A stretch of 64,000 nucleotides of DNA from the NCBI RefSeq assembly GCF_008087665.1, contig NZ_CP042912.1, positions 6,324,001-6,388,000 of the forward strand, read 5' to 3'. A program made the position numbers and the translations under genes. Of the stretch, positions 16,549 to 26,133 are shown in pieces; position 1 is the stretch's first letter; every line of letters starts with the position of its first letter. The notes beneath the pieces are model-generated. The model ran no database searches. It saw nothing but the letters and a program-made list of their open reading frames with translations, and was not told where the DNA came from. Origin of the DNA: Mariniblastus fucicola (lineage in GTDB: Bacteria; Planctomycetota; Planctomycetia; Pirellulales; Pirellulaceae).

Positions 16549-19377
16549 ATGAACATCGACACGGACACTGATATTCACGAACCAGATCGCAACCCGATGG
16601 ACGTGCTCGCGGAGCAGTTCACTCAGGAATGTCGTGAAGGTTTGCGCCCGTCGGTCGAAGACTACGCGAGGAAGCATCCCGAGTTGGCGGAGAAAATTCG
16701 CAATCTTTTCCCTTCGATCCAGGCCATCGAACAACTTGGATCGCATGCGGCGTCGGAGAAACGTTTTGCGAAAGCGAACGCTGTTTTTGACCGCAACGAA
16801 ATCGAACAGATCGGCGACTATCGGATCGTTCGCGAGATTGGTCGCGGAGGCATGGGCATCGTTTACGAAGCCATCCAGCAGTCGCTCGGCCGGCATGTCG
16901 CGATCAAGCTGTTGCTGCAAACTTCAACCGCGCCAAAACACTTGCAGCGTTTCGAACGTGAAGCACGTACTGCGGCGAACTTGCACCATACCAACATCGT
17001 GCCCGTTTTCGGCGTCGGCAGCCAGGACGGGTTTCATTACTACGTGATGCAACTAATCGAAGGCGTTGGACTTGATCGGGTCATCGAAGACTTGCGAGCT
17101 TACAATCGAAACTCGAAAAACGGATCGCCCCAACCGGCTCATTTGAAACACGCTTCGGGTTTCGAAAACGTGGCGAGGATCGGTCGAAACGTTGCCGACG
17201 CATTGCAGTACGCTCACGATCAGGGCACGCTCCATCGCGATATCAAGCCAGCGAATTTGCTGTTGGATTCCGAAGGCGCCGTTTGGGTGGCGGATTTCGG
17301 GCTGGCGAAAGCCATGGAAGACAGCAACGTTAGCCGTACGGGCGAAGTTATCGGAACGTTGCGTTTTATGGCTCCCGAGCAGTTTGCTGGCAATCCGGAT
17401 CCGCGGAGCGACGTCTACAGCTTGGGCCTGACGATCTATGAGCTGTTGACGTTAAAGCCAGCCTGGGACGAAAACAGCCGCTCACATTTGCTTTCCGGCG
17501 CTCATTCGAAACAGACGCAAATCGTGTCGCCGATCAAACTTGATTCGCGAATTCCGCGCGATCTGGAAACGATCGTGATGAAAGCCTGTGCGCGCGAACC
17601 GAATGATCGCTATCGGACTGCTGGCGATTTGGCTCATGATCTGGACAACTTTCTCGAAGGCCGGCCCATCAATGCGCGGCCTCCGTATTCGTTCGAAGTT
17701 TTTGCCAAGTGGTGTCGCCGAAACCCGGCAATCGCTTCGCTTTCGGGACTGACGGCGATGCTGCTAACTTTGGTCGCGGTTTTGACATCGATCGGGTACT
17801 TTCGAGCCAACACGGCGCTTAAACGCGAGCTGGAAGAAAAAGCCCGCACGGTGATTGCGAAACGCAAAGCCGAACAAACGCTGGGCATTTCCCTGCAGGC
17901 GCTTGATCGTGTTTACAAACGATTTGTGCCGGACCAAATCTCGGCGACGACCGATGCGACGCTCGAAGGAGTCGACGGCGAACAGTTGACCGTTTCGTCC
18001 CAGGCGATGCTGTCCCGGGAAACCGCAGCGTTGCTTGAGGACGTGCTCAGCTTTTATGATCAGTTCGCCAAACAGGACAGTGAGAGCTTGCTGCTCAAAC
18101 GCGAAGCCGCAAAAGCCAACCGGCGAGTTGGCGACATCCATCGTAAGCTTGGCGACTACGAAAAGTCCGTGCTGGCTTACGATACCGCGGTCGACATGTA
18201 TGAGGAGATTGGCGATTCAAATTTGGAGATTGCCAGAATTCAAACGGCGATCGGGGACGTGTTTCACGAGTCGAGAGAGCGGGATCTTTCGGAGGCTTCA
18301 TATATTCATGCGAAGCGATTGCTGGAGGAACTCCATCAGGCGAACCCTGACGCTGCGAATGCGAAGTACGAGCTGGCCCGAACGCTGTATCGACTTTCGC
18401 GAAAACGCCCTGAGGACTCGGGACGCCGCGGCCCACAACCGCCGCGACAATCGGACGATCGCCAAGGTCCGCCACGAGACGGTGAACGTCGCGAAGATCG
18501 TCCGCCGCCTTCCTCGCCAGGCATGGGGCTCGATGGCCCGCCGCCACGCGGAAACCGGAACTCACCTGAATTGAACCGGGCAATCCGTTTGCTGGAAGAG
18601 TTGCGATCGCAATACCCGCAGAATCCTGACTATCAGTTTCTGTTGGCTGTTTGTCATCGTGATCGCAACGGAGGTCCCGGCGAAGTTGATCAGCCGTCAA
18701 TTGACTTGCTGGAGGAACTTTGCGAGCGCTACCCGCAAATGCCGGACTACCGTTTCGAACTGGCGGAAACGCTTAGCCTCGCGCCGCATCATGGCCTGGA
18801 GCAATCTGAAGCGGAAGAATCAATTCGACAGCTGCGTGAGTCGCTGGAAATTCTGGAACGTCTCGTCGCCAGCCACCCGAACATTCCCCAGTACATGAAA
18901 ACGAAGGCTCACGCACATCACAAACTTGGCACGATGTTACGGGAGTCACCGAAAGTCCGACTGTCGGGTGGCGATGAGCAATTGGCAGAAGCATTGAAGA
19001 ATCTTCGCGACGCGGTCGCGGCTCAGTTGGCGATTCACGAACAGTTTCCTGACTCTGCGCCCGATCTACTTTGGTTGGCCCGGATGCGGGAGAATCTGGC
19101 CGAGGGTTTGCTGCAAAACAACGAACCGGAACAGGCGTTGGAAGTTATCAAACAGTCGATCGCCGAGTCTGCCCCGTTGGCGTATGAAGATTCGGAAATT
19201 GACGAACCAGGCAATCGCCCGGCAGCTTTGCATACGATGGTGATCCAGTATGAAGCGTTGTTCGAGATCCTCAATGCTCTGGGGCGTGGCGAAGAAGCCG
19301 ATCAGGCGATGTTCGATGCCGATATCTTTCGCGCTCAATTGCCGCAACCACCCCGTCGCCGGGAAAACGGTCCTTGA
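16549..19377 (+). CDS. membrane Ser/Thr protein kinase with C-terminal TPR-like region
   Basis: 942 residues from the ATG at 16549; a TTG 18 nt earlier is open but unnecessary. Residues about 87-370 form an intact Hanks-type kinase: glycine loop REIGRGGMGIVYEA, lysine in HVAIKLLL, HRDIKPANLLL, DFGLAKA and APEQF. A single membrane helix follows at about 394-418 (LSGLTAMLLTLVAVLTSIGYF region), then helical repeats of TPR type carrying several PDYQ/PDYRF-like units. A Pro/Arg-rich low-complexity linker lies at about 620-670. The kinase would be cytoplasmic and the repeat region on the other side of the membrane, as a sensor or scaffold. Likely expressed with the ECF sigma gene just upstream. Confidence 0.9.
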   Translation: MNIDTDTDIHEPDRNPMDVLAEQFTQECREGLRPSVEDYARKHPELAEKIRNLFPSIQAIEQLGSHAASEKRFAKANAVFDRNEIEQIGDYRIVREIGRGGMGIVYEAIQQSLGRHVAIKLLLQTSTAPKHLQRFEREARTAANLHHTNIVPVFGVGSQDGFHYYVMQLIEGVGLDRVIEDLRAYNRNSKNGSPQPAHLKHASGFENVARIGRNVADALQYAHDQGTLHRDIKPANLLLDSEGAVWVADFGLAKAMEDSNVSRTGEVIGTLRFMAPEQFAGNPDPRSDVYSLGLTIYELLTLKPAWDENSRSHLLSGAHSKQTQIVSPIKLDSRIPRDLETIVMKACAREPNDRYRTAGDLAHDLDNFLEGRPINARPPYSFEVFAKWCRRNPAIASLSGLTAMLLTLVAVLTSIGYFRANTALKRELEEKARTVIAKRKAEQTLGISLQALDRVYKRFVPDQISATTDATLEGVDGEQLTVSSQAMLSRETAALLEDVLSFYDQFAKQDSESLLLKREAAKANRRVGDIHRKLGDYEKSVLAYDTAVDMYEEIGDSNLEIARIQTAIGDVFHESRERDLSEASYIHAKRLLEELHQANPDAANAKYELARTLYRLSRKRPEDSGRRGPQPPRQSDDRQGPPRDGERREDRPPPSSPGMGLDGPPPRGNRNSPELNRAIRLLEELRSQYPQNPDYQFLLAVCHRDRNGGPGEVDQPSIDLLEELCERYPQMPDYRFELAETLSLAPHHGLEQSEAEESIRQLRESLEILERLVASHPNIPQYMKTKAHAHHKLGTMLRESPKVRLSGGDEQLAEALKNLRDAVAAQLAIHEQFPDSAPDLLWLARMRENLAEGLLQNNEPEQALEVIKQSIAESAPLAYEDSEIDEPGNRPAALHTMVIQYEALFEILNALGRGEEADQAMFDADIFRAQLPQPPRRRENGP

Positions 19378-19438
19378 TGCATCGCATGGACAAACGCCAA
19401 GCGTTGGTGTGATTTGCGCAAGCAGGTTTGCGGAAGTT

Positions 19439-21043
19439 CTATTCTTTCTCGACCGATCCCCAATCGAAGACTTCGCCGCCTTCGAAAGTGAGCATCGCTT
19501 TGAAGACCTCGTCGGTGATCGATTCGGAAAACTCGTGGACCGAACCGTCGAGGACACCGAAAATCCGTGGCGAATCGCCCTGAATGATCGTCGCGGTCGG
19601 ATTCGCCATATCGATCTCCCAGTCAGCCGGCTTGGTCCACGGAACTGCGGCCTCGGGCGTCGAAAGCAGCACGGCGATGGTGTTGCTGGAACCATCCTTT
19701 ATCTGACGGAAGGTCTTGCCTTCGGCCAAGTCAAACGCACAGCCTTCGCCAACAGGTAGCACGATCCGAGTTTTGCCAGCGGCTTGAAGTTCGTCGTCTT
19801 CCGGGAACTGAGACGCGTAGGTGATCGGCATAGTCTCGAGCAGTTTGATGTTGTGCGGGCTGTCCCAGGGCTCGTCCAGTTTGAACTGTTTGTAAAGATT
19901 GTTTTGTTCGAGGAAAGGCAGAATCTGAACGCGCCAACTGAGCAGCGGTTTGCCGTCTTTGTCCGTAATCGCGCGAGCCGGCAGATGTTTGTAAGCACTT
20001 TCGAAATTGAGCATCGCCAGCAGAATTTGCCGCACATTGTTTGTCGTTTGCGCGATGCGGGCCGATCGGCGAACGGGCTCAATCGCGGTCGCAATCGCCT
20101 TGGGATCCTGCAGAACGGGTTCCAGATCGAAGACAACGTTGGAACCTTCGATTTTGCTTTCTACTTTGCGCAGGATAGGAGCCATGACTTTGGCCCACGA
20201 TTCCAATCGCGGATTGAAACGCTGCAGAGTTTCACTTTCAGTTTCGTTCATTTGTTCGACCAACGATTTGTAGGACCGAGCCATAATGTTCGCGGCTTCG
20301 GCGTCGGCGGTTTGTACAGCCAACTTTCCGGCCAACTGACCCTTTAGCGTTAGCGAAAGTGAAACGTGTTCGACTCGGTCGGCGATCAGCTTGCCATCGA
20401 TTTGCTGAAAGGGCTTTTCCAGTTGCGGGAAAAGTTCCCGAATAACTCTGCGAGAATCCGCATCGCCACAAAGAATGATTCCGGCGTTGGAGGTGTCAGA
20501 TTGCTTCCACGCGGATGCGAAATCTTCTCGTGGAACCGTTGGCGAATCTGAGAAGAGCTTCACCGCGGCCTGTTGCCCGACGATGACAAGGTCGCCCTTG
20601 GTCGTCACCTGAATTTCCTCATCGCCCATCAGCGAAGCCAGCATTTTGACGCGTCGTTCCAGTTTTTCCAGCGAGGCATCTTTCTTGAGCGAGAACGCGA
20701 CGACCGGAGCCTGCAAGTTCTCGATGTCCGCCTGCCGAACCAGACAGTAAATCCGTTTTGCTCCGGCGCTGGTCAATTGCTCGACGAAGGATTGAGCCAT
20801 CGTTGCGCCCATGCTTGCCTGTTCCGCTTTGACGCCTTCGAGCAGCTTCGATTCGATCGCCCGTTCCATCAAATCGCCGAACTGGACTTCGTTCAAATCA
20901 GCATAGGCGATGCCAATCAGGTCTTCGGTCGCGAAGCTGGCGGTTTCCGATGCATCGTCTTGTGCGCTTGCGAATGTGGTTTGTAAAACGCAAGCGATCA
21001 GCACGGCGAGCGCTGCGAGGTGGGTTTGCTTGTTTGTTTTCAT
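19439..21043 (-). CDS. exported DUF1559-domain protein
   Basis: About 534 residues from MKTNKQTHLAALAVLIACVL, a signal peptide. Upstream in-frame codons to 21157 are translated dispersed-repeat DNA and are not used. Residues about 340-500 carry the DUF1559 pattern (LLSWRVQILPFLEQNNLY, then DEPWDSPHN, and a GSSNTIAVL segment), a family hugely expanded in Planctomycetes. Here it lacks the usual N-terminal prepilin-like helix and is joined to a large N-terminal domain (AYADLNEVQFGDLMERAI ...) that I do not recognise. Probably periplasmic. It is convergent with the kinase gene; its promoter region is packed with short repeats. Confidence 0.75.
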   Translation of the reverse strand: MKTNKQTHLAALAVLIACVLQTTFASAQDDASETASFATEDLIGIAYADLNEVQFGDLMERAIESKLLEGVKAEQASMGATMAQSFVEQLTSAGAKRIYCLVRQADIENLQAPVVAFSLKKDASLEKLERRVKMLASLMGDEEIQVTTKGDLVIVGQQAAVKLFSDSPTVPREDFASAWKQSDTSNAGIILCGDADSRRVIRELFPQLEKPFQQIDGKLIADRVEHVSLSLTLKGQLAGKLAVQTADAEAANIMARSYKSLVEQMNETESETLQRFNPRLESWAKVMAPILRKVESKIEGSNVVFDLEPVLQDPKAIATAIEPVRRSARIAQTTNNVRQILLAMLNFESAYKHLPARAITDKDGKPLLSWRVQILPFLEQNNLYKQFKLDEPWDSPHNIKLLETMPITYASQFPEDDELQAAGKTRIVLPVGEGCAFDLAEGKTFRQIKDGSSNTIAVLLSTPEAAVPWTKPADWEIDMANPTATIIQGDSPRIFGVLDGSVHEFSESITDEVFKAMLTFEGGEVFDWGSVEKE

Positions 21044-21083
21044 GAGTCGCCCTGTTGATTGGTTGTGTTGGAATTGCATTTCA

Positions 21084-21154
21084 GGTGGCATAGGCTTCCA
21101 GCCTGTGATTGTGTGAGTTCCGCCAAGGTGGCATAGGCTTCCAGCCTGTGATTG
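21084..21154 (+). repeat. two copies of a dispersed hairpin repeat
   Basis: Two 28-bp copies (21084-21111 and 21127-21154) of GGTGGCATAGGCTTCCAGCC plus TGTGATTG, spaced 43 bp apart. The core AGGCT-TCC-AGCCT is a small self-complementary hairpin. Related copies lie at 21263 and 27571-27640. Confidence 0.9.
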
Positions 21155-21262
21155 CATTGAATAACTGTGATGAAAGTCGTATGACGGTTTTGATGTTACG
21201 CTGTTTTGGATGGTGAGTTGTTTTTAATGCAGAGTTGTCTCGCACGTCCCCAGCGCGTCCAA

Positions 21263-21283
21263 AGGCTGGAAGCCTATGCCACC
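21263..21283 (-). repeat. dispersed hairpin repeat, opposite orientation
   Basis: AGGCTGGAAGCCTATGCCAC plus C, the reverse complement of the 21084 copies, just past the stop of the next minus-strand gene. Together with the copy at 21127 it could form a larger stem spanning the intergenic gap. Confidence 0.85.
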
Positions 21284-21292
21284 CCTTGCCCG

Positions 21293-22804
21293 CTAACGCA
21301 AGCGGATCACGTACCGCTTCCAGTAAAGATTCAATCCGTCACGCGGCAAATCCAACACTGCCGCGCCGTCCTTGAGTCTGTAGCGGAATGGCTTTCCTGT
21401 CGCAGGATTGTCGGGGACAGGAACGATGTTGATTTCGTCTAGCGAGCTCGGCAGCACTCCCGTTTCTGCCACATGCATTCGCAGCGCTTCGATGGCTCGT
21501 AGTGCACAGATGTTGCGATCGACCCGGAGTTGAGCCCGTCGAACCTGAATTGCTGCCGGAAGGATCATGCTCGCGAAAATGGCTCCCGGGCTATTCCGTT
21601 TTTCCTCACCGATGAGGAAGTCCTCGACGCGATCAAGACGATTCGCCGACTGCGGATAGGGCAAATAGATTTCTTTTTCCGCGAAGTCACTGATCCTGGT
21701 GAGCTCGCGTGCAGCGTCTTTCATCAGCACTTCGCTAACCGACATCGCCTCCACGTTGTCTTTCGTTTCGCCGCCGGCGATGAGCCGCTTTTTGGCGCTG
21801 CGATAGGAAGCCAGGCCCAAGGCCGTCGCCATCATGGCATCCTGCGGCACTGGCTTTCTTTCAGCGACGCCAGAAGGGCCATTCTGAACTTGCGCGAAAA
21901 GCATTCCATCCGCAAACCGTCCGGATATTTTATTAAGCAGAGAATTCCACTCCTGATCGGTGTGTTCCTGTTGGGCTTCAGCCAGTTCGGGAATGAGCCT
22001 TTCGCCCCACTGCATCTCCAGTCGCATCGCCCGCCGCAAATCGATGATCGGGCGAGGCAACTCTGTCAGCGCCCAGTACATGTTCGGGCTACCTTCGGCC
22101 GCGATAAGTTGCTCCATGCCATGGTTCGTGATGCCAACTTCAGCGATGCCGATCAGCCCCGCGACCAACGCTGGTGTCTGAGCCACATTCTGCGCCAACT
22201 GATAGTTCATTCGCATCAGGGCAACTGCGTCGGCGAATCTTCCTTCGATGATCGCAGCGCGGGTTTGCAATCCCAGCACACGTGACATCGACCGGGTCTC
22301 CTGTTCGAAACTGAGCGAAAAACCGATGGCGCGCTCGCCCTGCAGGTCTTCCATCCCCAGATCAAAATCGCAATCCCGTTGCATCGTCGCGCGTGCAAGG
22401 TACTCTCGGACATAGTCATCGAATTCAGCCGAAGCCTCAAGGATTTTCTCCGGTGCGACGTCTTTGAATTGCTGCGAGTCGTACCATGAATGGGATTCCA
22501 GGCCAAACTTGTCCGAAATCCTCTTGAGTGGACTGCGCAAACCGCCTTCGGCAAGTGACCGCATGTAAGTCGACGCCGCGTTGCCCGAAATTGTCTGATG
22601 CGGAAGGACCGTCAAGCGATACTTGAACGCGGGACTTGGCGAGGCCGCAGGCGAGACCGTCAGTTCGATGGTCTCCGTGGGTCCATCGTCAGCCAGAGCA
22701 CCGATAATCGACTGGGCTTGTGAGTTCGAGACGGCAAAGGATAGGCTGATCGAGAGGCTGATCATCAGAGCCGGCAGCGTTCGCATGACTCGTTTTGTTT
22801 GCAT
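21293..22804 (-). CDS. exported protein of unknown function, third gene of an ECF operon
   Basis: 503 residues from the ATG at 22804 (AGGA upstream), opening with MQTKRVMRTLPALMISLSIS, a signal peptide. No catalytic motif is recognisable. A helical middle (ALMRMNYQLAQNVAQ, LVAGLIGIAEVG) and a C-terminal segment LPSSLDEINIVPVPDNPATG then KPFRYRLKDG are distantly similar to the 24271-26133 protein, suggesting a paralogous family of periplasmic proteins. The tail resembles the C-terminus found in many Planctomycete exported proteins. It starts 10 nt after the stop of the putative anti-sigma gene, so sigma, membrane protein and this protein form one operon. It may be the regulated output or part of signal reception. 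Confidence 0.65.
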   Translation of the reverse strand: MQTKRVMRTLPALMISLSISLSFAVSNSQAQSIIGALADDGPTETIELTVSPAASPSPAFKYRLTVLPHQTISGNAASTYMRSLAEGGLRSPLKRISDKFGLESHSWYDSQQFKDVAPEKILEASAEFDDYVREYLARATMQRDCDFDLGMEDLQGERAIGFSLSFEQETRSMSRVLGLQTRAAIIEGRFADAVALMRMNYQLAQNVAQTPALVAGLIGIAEVGITNHGMEQLIAAEGSPNMYWALTELPRPIIDLRRAMRLEMQWGERLIPELAEAQQEHTDQEWNSLLNKISGRFADGMLFAQVQNGPSGVAERKPVPQDAMMATALGLASYRSAKKRLIAGGETKDNVEAMSVSEVLMKDAARELTRISDFAEKEIYLPYPQSANRLDRVEDFLIGEEKRNSPGAIFASMILPAAIQVRRAQLRVDRNICALRAIEALRMHVAETGVLPSSLDEINIVPVPDNPATGKPFRYRLKDGAAVLDLPRDGLNLYWKRYVIRLR

Positions 22805-22814
22805 CGCATTTTCC

Positions 22815-23462
22815 TTACAAGAGATCATCAACAAGCTCCTCCGCGTTTAAAAAGCTGCCTGTTTTCAGCCGTACAGCGTCGCGTTGCCCATCGCTGGACT
22901 CGAAATGAACCGGCGTCATATGCCACTGAGATTCCCGCGAATATTGTTCGATTCGCTGGTGATAACTTTCCTTCGGTCGAAAGCCAAGCAGTCCGAGCAA
23001 CGACGCTGGCTTGAGAGCTTTCAGTCGCTGAGTTGGTTCTTCCGTTGGCTGCATCGCCGCAAGAACTGGTTGCTCCGTTCGATCAATCGAAGGCTCTGAT
23101 ACCGTCGTGATCGATGGTGAGTCCAAAGCGGAATCGAGTGCGACTTCCAACGCGGGATTTTCGTTCCGTAAAAGCATCATCCCAAGAATCATCGACGCGA
23201 CCGCAAAGACCGTCGTCATCGCTGGCCACAACAATGAAGTTCGCGACGCCACTACGCCAATCGGTTCAGAAGCCGCCGCAGGTTTCGGCAAACAGTTAGC
23301 CTCTGCGAGCGCGGCCTGCCAACCGGCCTGATACATCAGCACGTCTCGGTTGACGCGTGAAGCAGGAAGCTCCGCCGATTCCAGCATGGCTTCGACGGTT
23401 CGGCCTTCGTGAGAAAGTCCGTCCAGCGGATGGTCTATTGGGATTTCGTTTTCGTCAGACAT
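22815..23462 (-). CDS. single-pass membrane protein, putative anti-sigma factor
   Basis: 215 residues, with a charged cytoplasmic N-terminus of about 75 residues (HPLDGLSHEGRTVEAMLESA ...) and one hydrophobic helix around 78-97 (LLWPAMTTVFAVASMILGMM). A periplasmic part of about 115 residues has no recognised domain. It overlaps the upstream ECF sigma gene by 28 nt, the arrangement expected of a sigma/anti-sigma pair. The family-typical zinc motif (HxxxCxxC) is absent, so the role is inferred from position and topology only. Confidence 0.6.
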   Translation of the reverse strand: MSDENEIPIDHPLDGLSHEGRTVEAMLESAELPASRVNRDVLMYQAGWQAALAEANCLPKPAAASEPIGVVASRTSLLWPAMTTVFAVASMILGMMLLRNENPALEVALDSALDSPSITTVSEPSIDRTEQPVLAAMQPTEEPTQRLKALKPASLLGLLGFRPKESYHQRIEQYSRESQWHMTPVHFESSDGQRDAVRLKTGSFLNAEELVDDLL

Positions 23463-23965
23463 GTCGATTCCAAAATGGAACGAAGTTGTTCAATTGCTTG
23501 TACGTATTTTCGCTGCGCGGAACTGGATGACGTTTCCGTCAGTTCCGCAATCTGTTGCCACGTGAGTCCACTCCAGATCCTTAGCACGACGGTTTCGCGA
23601 CTGTCGGCTGGGAGCAATTCCAGTGAACTCAGAAGCTGTTGCTCTTCATCGCGACGGGTTGCCATTTGACTCGGATCAAATTCTGCAGCAACCTTTGACG
23701 CGATCTCAAACGAACGCTGCCTTTCGTGATCCGTCCTGCGTTTGGCCGATCGGGCTGCGTTGATCGCCCGATTGCGAACGGCTCGATAAAGCCAGGCGAC
23801 ATTGCAATCCGGTGGAGGTTTTCGCGCGGCTAAACCAACGAAGGCTTCCTGCACACAGTCTTCGGGGCTGCGGCACCACTGCGAGGCATAAATCTCCAGC
23901 GCTCGAGCATGCTGGTCCAGCAAACTGGCGAGTTGCTCAGGAGGAATTTGGCCTGTTGGTGACAT
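23435..23965 (-). CDS. ECF-family RNA polymerase sigma factor
   Basis: 176 residues. Region 2 is seen in SPEDCVQEAFVGLAARKPPP and VAWLYRAVRNRAINAARSAK; region 4 in LLPADSRETVVLRIWSGLTW then QQIAELTETSSSSAQRKYVQ, a helix-turn-helix. It is unlike the 15812 sigma factor and closer to the classical short ECF group. It overlaps the next gene (putative anti-sigma) and heads the operon to 21293. Its own promoter must lie in the 23966-24270 gap, which holds otherwise only the inverted repeat at 24164. Confidence 0.88.
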   Translation of the reverse strand: MSPTGQIPPEQLASLLDQHARALEIYASQWCRSPEDCVQEAFVGLAARKPPPDCNVAWLYRAVRNRAINAARSAKRRTDHERQRSFEIASKVAAEFDPSQMATRRDEEQQLLSSLELLPADSRETVVLRIWSGLTWQQIAELTETSSSSAQRKYVQAIEQLRSILESTCLTKTKSQ

Positions 23966-24163
23966 TCAGCCCGTCGTAAAGGTGCCGATCGGTTCGTTTG
24001 CAATTAGTCACCGCTCGGCAGGGGGCTGCCCAGAATTCTGGAAAGAAATTGGGAACAATGGCGTTCCAGAAGAATACGTCGCGGGAAATGCACGCATATT
24101 GTAGTCAGAAGTCCACATGCATCGCGCGACATCCCATCGCCATCGTAGCCAAGCAAAAGAAAT

Positions 24164-24242
24164 CGTTTAACGGCAAGCCGTAGGCGACTGCGTCTATAGA
24201 TCAATCATGCAAACGCAGTCGCCTGCGGCTTGCCGTTAAACG
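24164..24242. repeat. 30-bp inverted repeat of a dispersed element
   Basis: Two 30-nt arms, 24164-24193 and 24213-24242, starting CGTTTAACGGCAAGCC and ending GGCGACTGCGT. They are complementary except for one T/C difference that leaves a G-U pair, with a 19-nt loop. Single copies of the same unit occur at 26605 and 26662. It lies beyond the 3' end of the 24271 gene and could act as a terminator-like hairpin, but it has no U-tract. Confidence 0.92.
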
Positions 24243-24270
24243 AGGGATCAAAGACAGATTCTCGAAAGCA

Positions 24271-26133
24271 TCAATAGTCAGCCTGAGGCCAAACAACCCA
24301 ATCGCCGTCTCCGTTCTGATCGAGCCAGGGAGTGTTTGAATCGGTATCGACGCCACCATCATCATCGCCATCGTGACCCAGAGAATAGACAACCGGAGCG
24401 TCGTCTTTGATGACGAAGTTCAATGGTTTTCCATTGAGCCGATCGATCGGCGTCTGCTCAAGCCATTTCCCTTTCAACTGCTCCAGTTTGTCAGGCCACT
24501 CGCCTTCGGCGCGTCGATATTGATGGCAAGCAATTGCCAATAGCACGGCATCCTGGTAGGCGATTTTGATCTCACGAGCATCCTTCAGTCGCCCCAACTG
24601 ACCAATCAGCCCCGAAAGCATACCCGAGCCATCTTTCTCTTCCAGCCTTTCCTCCAGTGTAAAATCGCGATCCTCCCACATTGGTCGATGAACGCGTTGC
24701 TCAAGTTCATCAAATGATTCTTCGACCAACGTAACTGTTTCCATTCGCGTCGGAGCGGAAAACAAATTAACTGGTGCAGTCATGGATCGCACATAGGAAT
24801 TTTCGTGCCACGGTTCTTCTTCGGCAGGGTACAAGCCGGTCATTTTCGAACACATGTATTGGATCTCAGCGCCGACTGCTGTCAGCCGTCCGTCTCCATT
24901 GCCATCGTCCGAATAAATTCGCTGAATCATGTCCATGGCCATGTCCTCCTCGAATTCGTATTTCGCGGTTGCAGTGAGATCAACTTCCGCGACAGACTTT
25001 TTCAATTCGTGAAGCTGTTCGTCGGAAAAGAAATCTGGATGCTCTATCAAGACTTCCTCAACGACAGCAAAACCCATTGCGTGCACGGCGAATCCAACGA
25101 ACGAGCAAACCGCTATCGGAGCGTCGGCTGATTGCCGGGCAAGCCCATGGATCGCTTTGATGTTTTCCAATGCGCGACTGCGATCACCCTGCTCAATGGC
25201 AAGCCGCGTATCAACTTGCAGGACGCGGGCTGCTTCACGAAACTGCTGAACGTGTGGCAGCAAAATGTTGATCACGGATTGATTCATCAAACGATTGGCT
25301 TCGTCGCTGATCGGACCCACCGCCAATGATTCTTCCCAGTCCATTCCTTGTTCCCGGAGATTCTCTCGGTCCAGATTGGGGTAGAGTGCCTGGAGGTCAT
25401 CATCCGAATACTTCGTTAAATCGGAGTGCAATGGCGTGCCAAGATGAGGCAGCTTTGATGCCGATCGCCATGTATCGAGTAGCTCCTTCATCGACTCCAG
25501 CTTTGCGACTGCTTCGGGCCAATTCTTGTCCGATGGCTTGATCAGCCTTACGTTGCTGTTCTCCAAATCGACATACAGTTCCTTGAAATTCTCGCCTCCG
25601 CCTTCTGACAAACCGTACTTGATCCACAGATCGCGATAGATCGGCCACGCCTGTTGGTCCGCTGGACTGGAAGTGACCGCCTCATTCAATTTCGCGCTGT
25701 AATCCACCGTGGGATTTGGTTTGGCCGAATGAAAGAACAGCTGCAACAACAAATAGCTCAAGAACGAACCACCGAAAACAATAACCGAACCGCGAAAAGC
25801 TTTAACTGACATCGGACGACTCCGTAATTTACTGCTGCGAAAAAGAGAAACCGCGACCTCGGTCGTGCCGAAATCGCGAACAAGTTCGTCAAAAGTTTGG
25901 CCACGCTCGTGACCGTCCTGGAAGTGATGAATTAGCTCGGTCGCGATCTCCGATTTCTCGAAACGAAGCAACCCGGTTTGCTCCACAACATCGCTAATCC
26001 GCGTTTGTACTTGCTCAGGCAAACCGGAATCCGCAATCGCAGATTTCCAGTCACCGGCAGAAAGAAACTGCAAACACAGCCGATCCAAAAACCGGTCTCG
26101 AAACAGATTCGTTGGCGAGTGGGCTTCGCTCAT
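24271..26133 (-). CDS. PadR-partner membrane protein (HAAS-like N-terminus) with exported unknown domain
   Basis: About 620 residues, starting MSEAHSPTNLFRDRFLDRLC at the ATG that overlaps the padR stop (ATGA). The first 100 residues are alpha-helical and read EIATELIHHFQDGHERGQTF followed by a DFGTTEVAVSLFR segment. This resembles the HAAS/DUF1700-type helical domain usually encoded beside PadR regulators. One membrane helix follows at about 108-130 (GSVIVFGGSFLSYLLLQLFF). The large remainder would be periplasmic, has no recognised fold, and ends in a GHDGDDDGGVDTDS-rich acidic tail. It is weakly similar to the 21293-22804 protein. Regulation by PadR is inferred from the operon. Confidence 0.65.
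   Translation of the reverse strand: MSEAHSPTNLFRDRFLDRLCLQFLSAGDWKSAIADSGLPEQVQTRISDVVEQTGLLRFEKSEIATELIHHFQDGHERGQTFDELVRDFGTTEVAVSLFRSSKLRSRPMSVKAFRGSVIVFGGSFLSYLLLQLFFHSAKPNPTVDYSAKLNEAVTSSPADQQAWPIYRDLWIKYGLSEGGGENFKELYVDLENSNVRLIKPSDKNWPEAVAKLESMKELLDTWRSASKLPHLGTPLHSDLTKYSDDDLQALYPNLDRENLREQGMDWEESLAVGPISDEANRLMNQSVINILLPHVQQFREAARVLQVDTRLAIEQGDRSRALENIKAIHGLARQSADAPIAVCSFVGFAVHAMGFAVVEEVLIEHPDFFSDEQLHELKKSVAEVDLTATAKYEFEEDMAMDMIQRIYSDDGNGDGRLTAVGAEIQYMCSKMTGLYPAEEEPWHENSYVRSMTAPVNLFSAPTRMETVTLVEESFDELEQRVHRPMWEDRDFTLEERLEEKDGSGMLSGLIGQLGRLKDAREIKIAYQDAVLLAIACHQYRRAEGEWPDKLEQLKGKWLEQTPIDRLNGKPLNFVIKDDAPVVYSLGHDGDDDGGVDTDSNTPWLDQNGDGDWVVWPQADY

Noticed and set aside
21044-21157. N-terminal extension of the DUF1559 protein
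   Set aside because: The extra codons are the translated dispersed repeat (GWKPMPP-like) and precede a clean signal peptide.
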